From Chloroflexota bacterium (lineage in GTDB: Bacteria; Chloroflexota; Dehalococcoidia; SHYM01), in NCBI GenBank assembly GCA_016199375.1, contig JACQGV010000140.1:1-12550 (forward strand): a DNA stretch of 12,550 nt. Reading direction: 5' to 3'. The notes beneath the pieces are model-generated. The model was given only the letters and a program-made list of their open reading frames with translations, searched no databases and had not been told where the DNA came from. Shown in pieces: positions 11,728-12,550 of the stretch; the first letter of the stretch is position 1, and every line of letters starts with the position of its first letter. Position numbers and translations under genes: made by a program.

Positions 11728-12550
11728 ATGCTTCTCAAGGGGAAGCGGGCCGTCATTACAGGCTCCTCGCGGGGCATGGGCCGCGCCTATGCCAAAGCCC
11801 TGGCTGCCGAGGGCGCCCGGGTGGTCGTCAATGGCACCACGGCTGCGCTGGTGCACGAGGTTGTGGGCGAGATCAAGGCGGCCGGCGGCGAGGCGGTGCC
11901 GTGCGTGGAGTCGGTGGCGAGCTTCGAGGGCGCCGAGCGGGTCATTAAGAGCTGCGTCGAAGCCTTCGGCGGCATAGACATCCTCATCAACAACGCCGGG
12001 GTCATCGCCGAGCGGATGATGTTCAACATGACCGACCAGGAGTTCCGGGGCCCCCTGAACGTGGACTGCTACGGCACCTTCGCCTGCTCCCGCCACGCGG
12101 CCCGCGACATGATGCAACGGGGCTGGGGCCGCATCATCAACACCGGCGACGGCTCGCCCATGCACGGCGCCCTGGGCGGCACCAACGTCGCCGCCGCCAA
12201 GGGCGGCATCCACGCCATGACTTTCACCTGGGCCATCGAGCTGCCCCGCTGGGGCATCACCGTGAACTGCATCATCCCCGGCGGCTACACCCGTATGCAT
12301 GACCCCCTCTATAAGAAGGCCATCGAGGTGGCGCAGAAGCGAGGGGACAAGGACGTGCCTACCCTTGAAGAGATGGTGGCCAAGGCCGTCAAGCCCGAGG
12401 AGACAACCCCCTTCCTGGTGTACCTCTGCTCCGACGAGGCGGGCTGGATAAACGGCCAGATCTTCACCATGAACAAGGGTAAAATCTCCCTCTGGAGCCA
12501 CCCGGTCGAGAAGGTGCAGATGCTCAACCCCGAGGGCTTCACCCTGGAGC
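11728..12550 (+). CDS. Short-chain dehydrogenase-like protein with altered active site (partial)
   Basis: 274 codons are present with no stop, so the gene continues past the right edge. The Rossmann NAD(P)-binding motif TGSSRGMG (11-18) and the NNAG motif (88-91) are intact, as is the GRIIN strand. The catalytic region reads INTGDGSPMHG then TNVAAAKGG: the active-site Tyr of YxxxK is Val154 while Lys158 remains, and the catalytic Ser position, 13 residues before, is Asp141. S143 is close but out of register. The usual PGG-T segment follows (IIPGGYTRM). The protein probably binds NAD(P), but classical SDR chemistry is doubtful. The extended C-terminal part (residues 190-274) suggests a larger or specialised SDR. 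GAGGAGG lies about 9 bp before the ATG. It is divergent from the pdxA unit. Confidence 0.88.
   Translation, partial: MLLKGKRAVITGSSRGMGRAYAKALAAEGARVVVNGTTAALVHEVVGEIKAAGGEAVPCVESVASFEGAERVIKSCVEAFGGIDILINNAGVIAERMMFNMTDQEFRGPLNVDCYGTFACSRHAARDMMQRGWGRIINTGDGSPMHGALGGTNVAAAKGGIHAMTFTWAIELPRWGITVNCIIPGGYTRMHDPLYKKAIEVAQKRGDKDVPTLEEMVAKAVKPEETTPFLVYLCSDEAGWINGQIFTMNKGKISLWSHPVEKVQMLNPEGFTLE

Overview
The window is a gene-dense stretch of about 70% GC chromosome from a bacterium. A histidine operon built on a short-form HisG/HisZ system, a REP-like repeat family and frequent GTG/TTG starts would fit an uncultured Chloroflexota (Dehalococcoidia/SAR202-like) or a similar lineage. That placement is inference from gene style; no rRNA or other marker is present.

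Layout. (1) 1-965, minus strand: the first 36 codons of plsX (phospholipid synthesis), preceded on its strand by a class I SAM-dependent methyltransferase. (2) 1130-2694, plus strand: a 41-residue single-span membrane protein with a near-perfect Shine-Dalgarno sequence, then an Amt ammonium transporter ending at a perfect 15-bp hairpin. No PII/GlnK gene accompanies it. (3) 2985-7545, plus strand: a tightly coupled histidine operon in the order hisZ, divergent hisG-like gene, hisG, zinc-dependent phospholipase C-like gene, hisD. Every junction overlaps or nearly overlaps. The first hisG-like product has lost the PRPP-binding loop and carries a REP-like repeat translated in frame. (4) 7582-8620, plus strand: two small unknown genes of clearly lower GC (about 53%), then a Bcp-type peroxiredoxin whose peroxidatic cysteine codon is an in-frame UGA followed by a good bacterial SECIS hairpin, i.e. 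a selenoprotein. (5) 8621-8767: a convergent junction filled by an inverted REP-like element. (6) 8768-11543, minus strand: a 100-aa unknown protein coupled to a PdxA/PdxA2-family dehydrogenase, then a likely separate unit of two small paralogous unknown proteins flanking an enoyl-CoA hydratase/isomerase. (7) 11728-12550, plus strand: the first 274 codons of a short-chain dehydrogenase-like protein whose catalytic Ser and Tyr positions are changed.

How the genes work together. HisZ, HisG and HisD would catalyse the first step (ATP phosphoribosyltransferase) and the last two oxidations (histidinol to histidine) of histidine synthesis; the divergent HisG probably serves as an extra non-catalytic subunit. 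Amt imports ammonium. The selenoperoxiredoxin would reduce peroxides. The crotonase-fold enzyme and the SDR look like acyl-CoA or catabolic metabolism.

Most noteworthy are the UGA-containing peroxiredoxin with its SECIS element, the tandem HisG pair with one degenerate active site and a repeat-derived N-terminus, the small membrane protein before amt, the paired GYYL-type small proteins, and the SDR lacking its catalytic Tyr.
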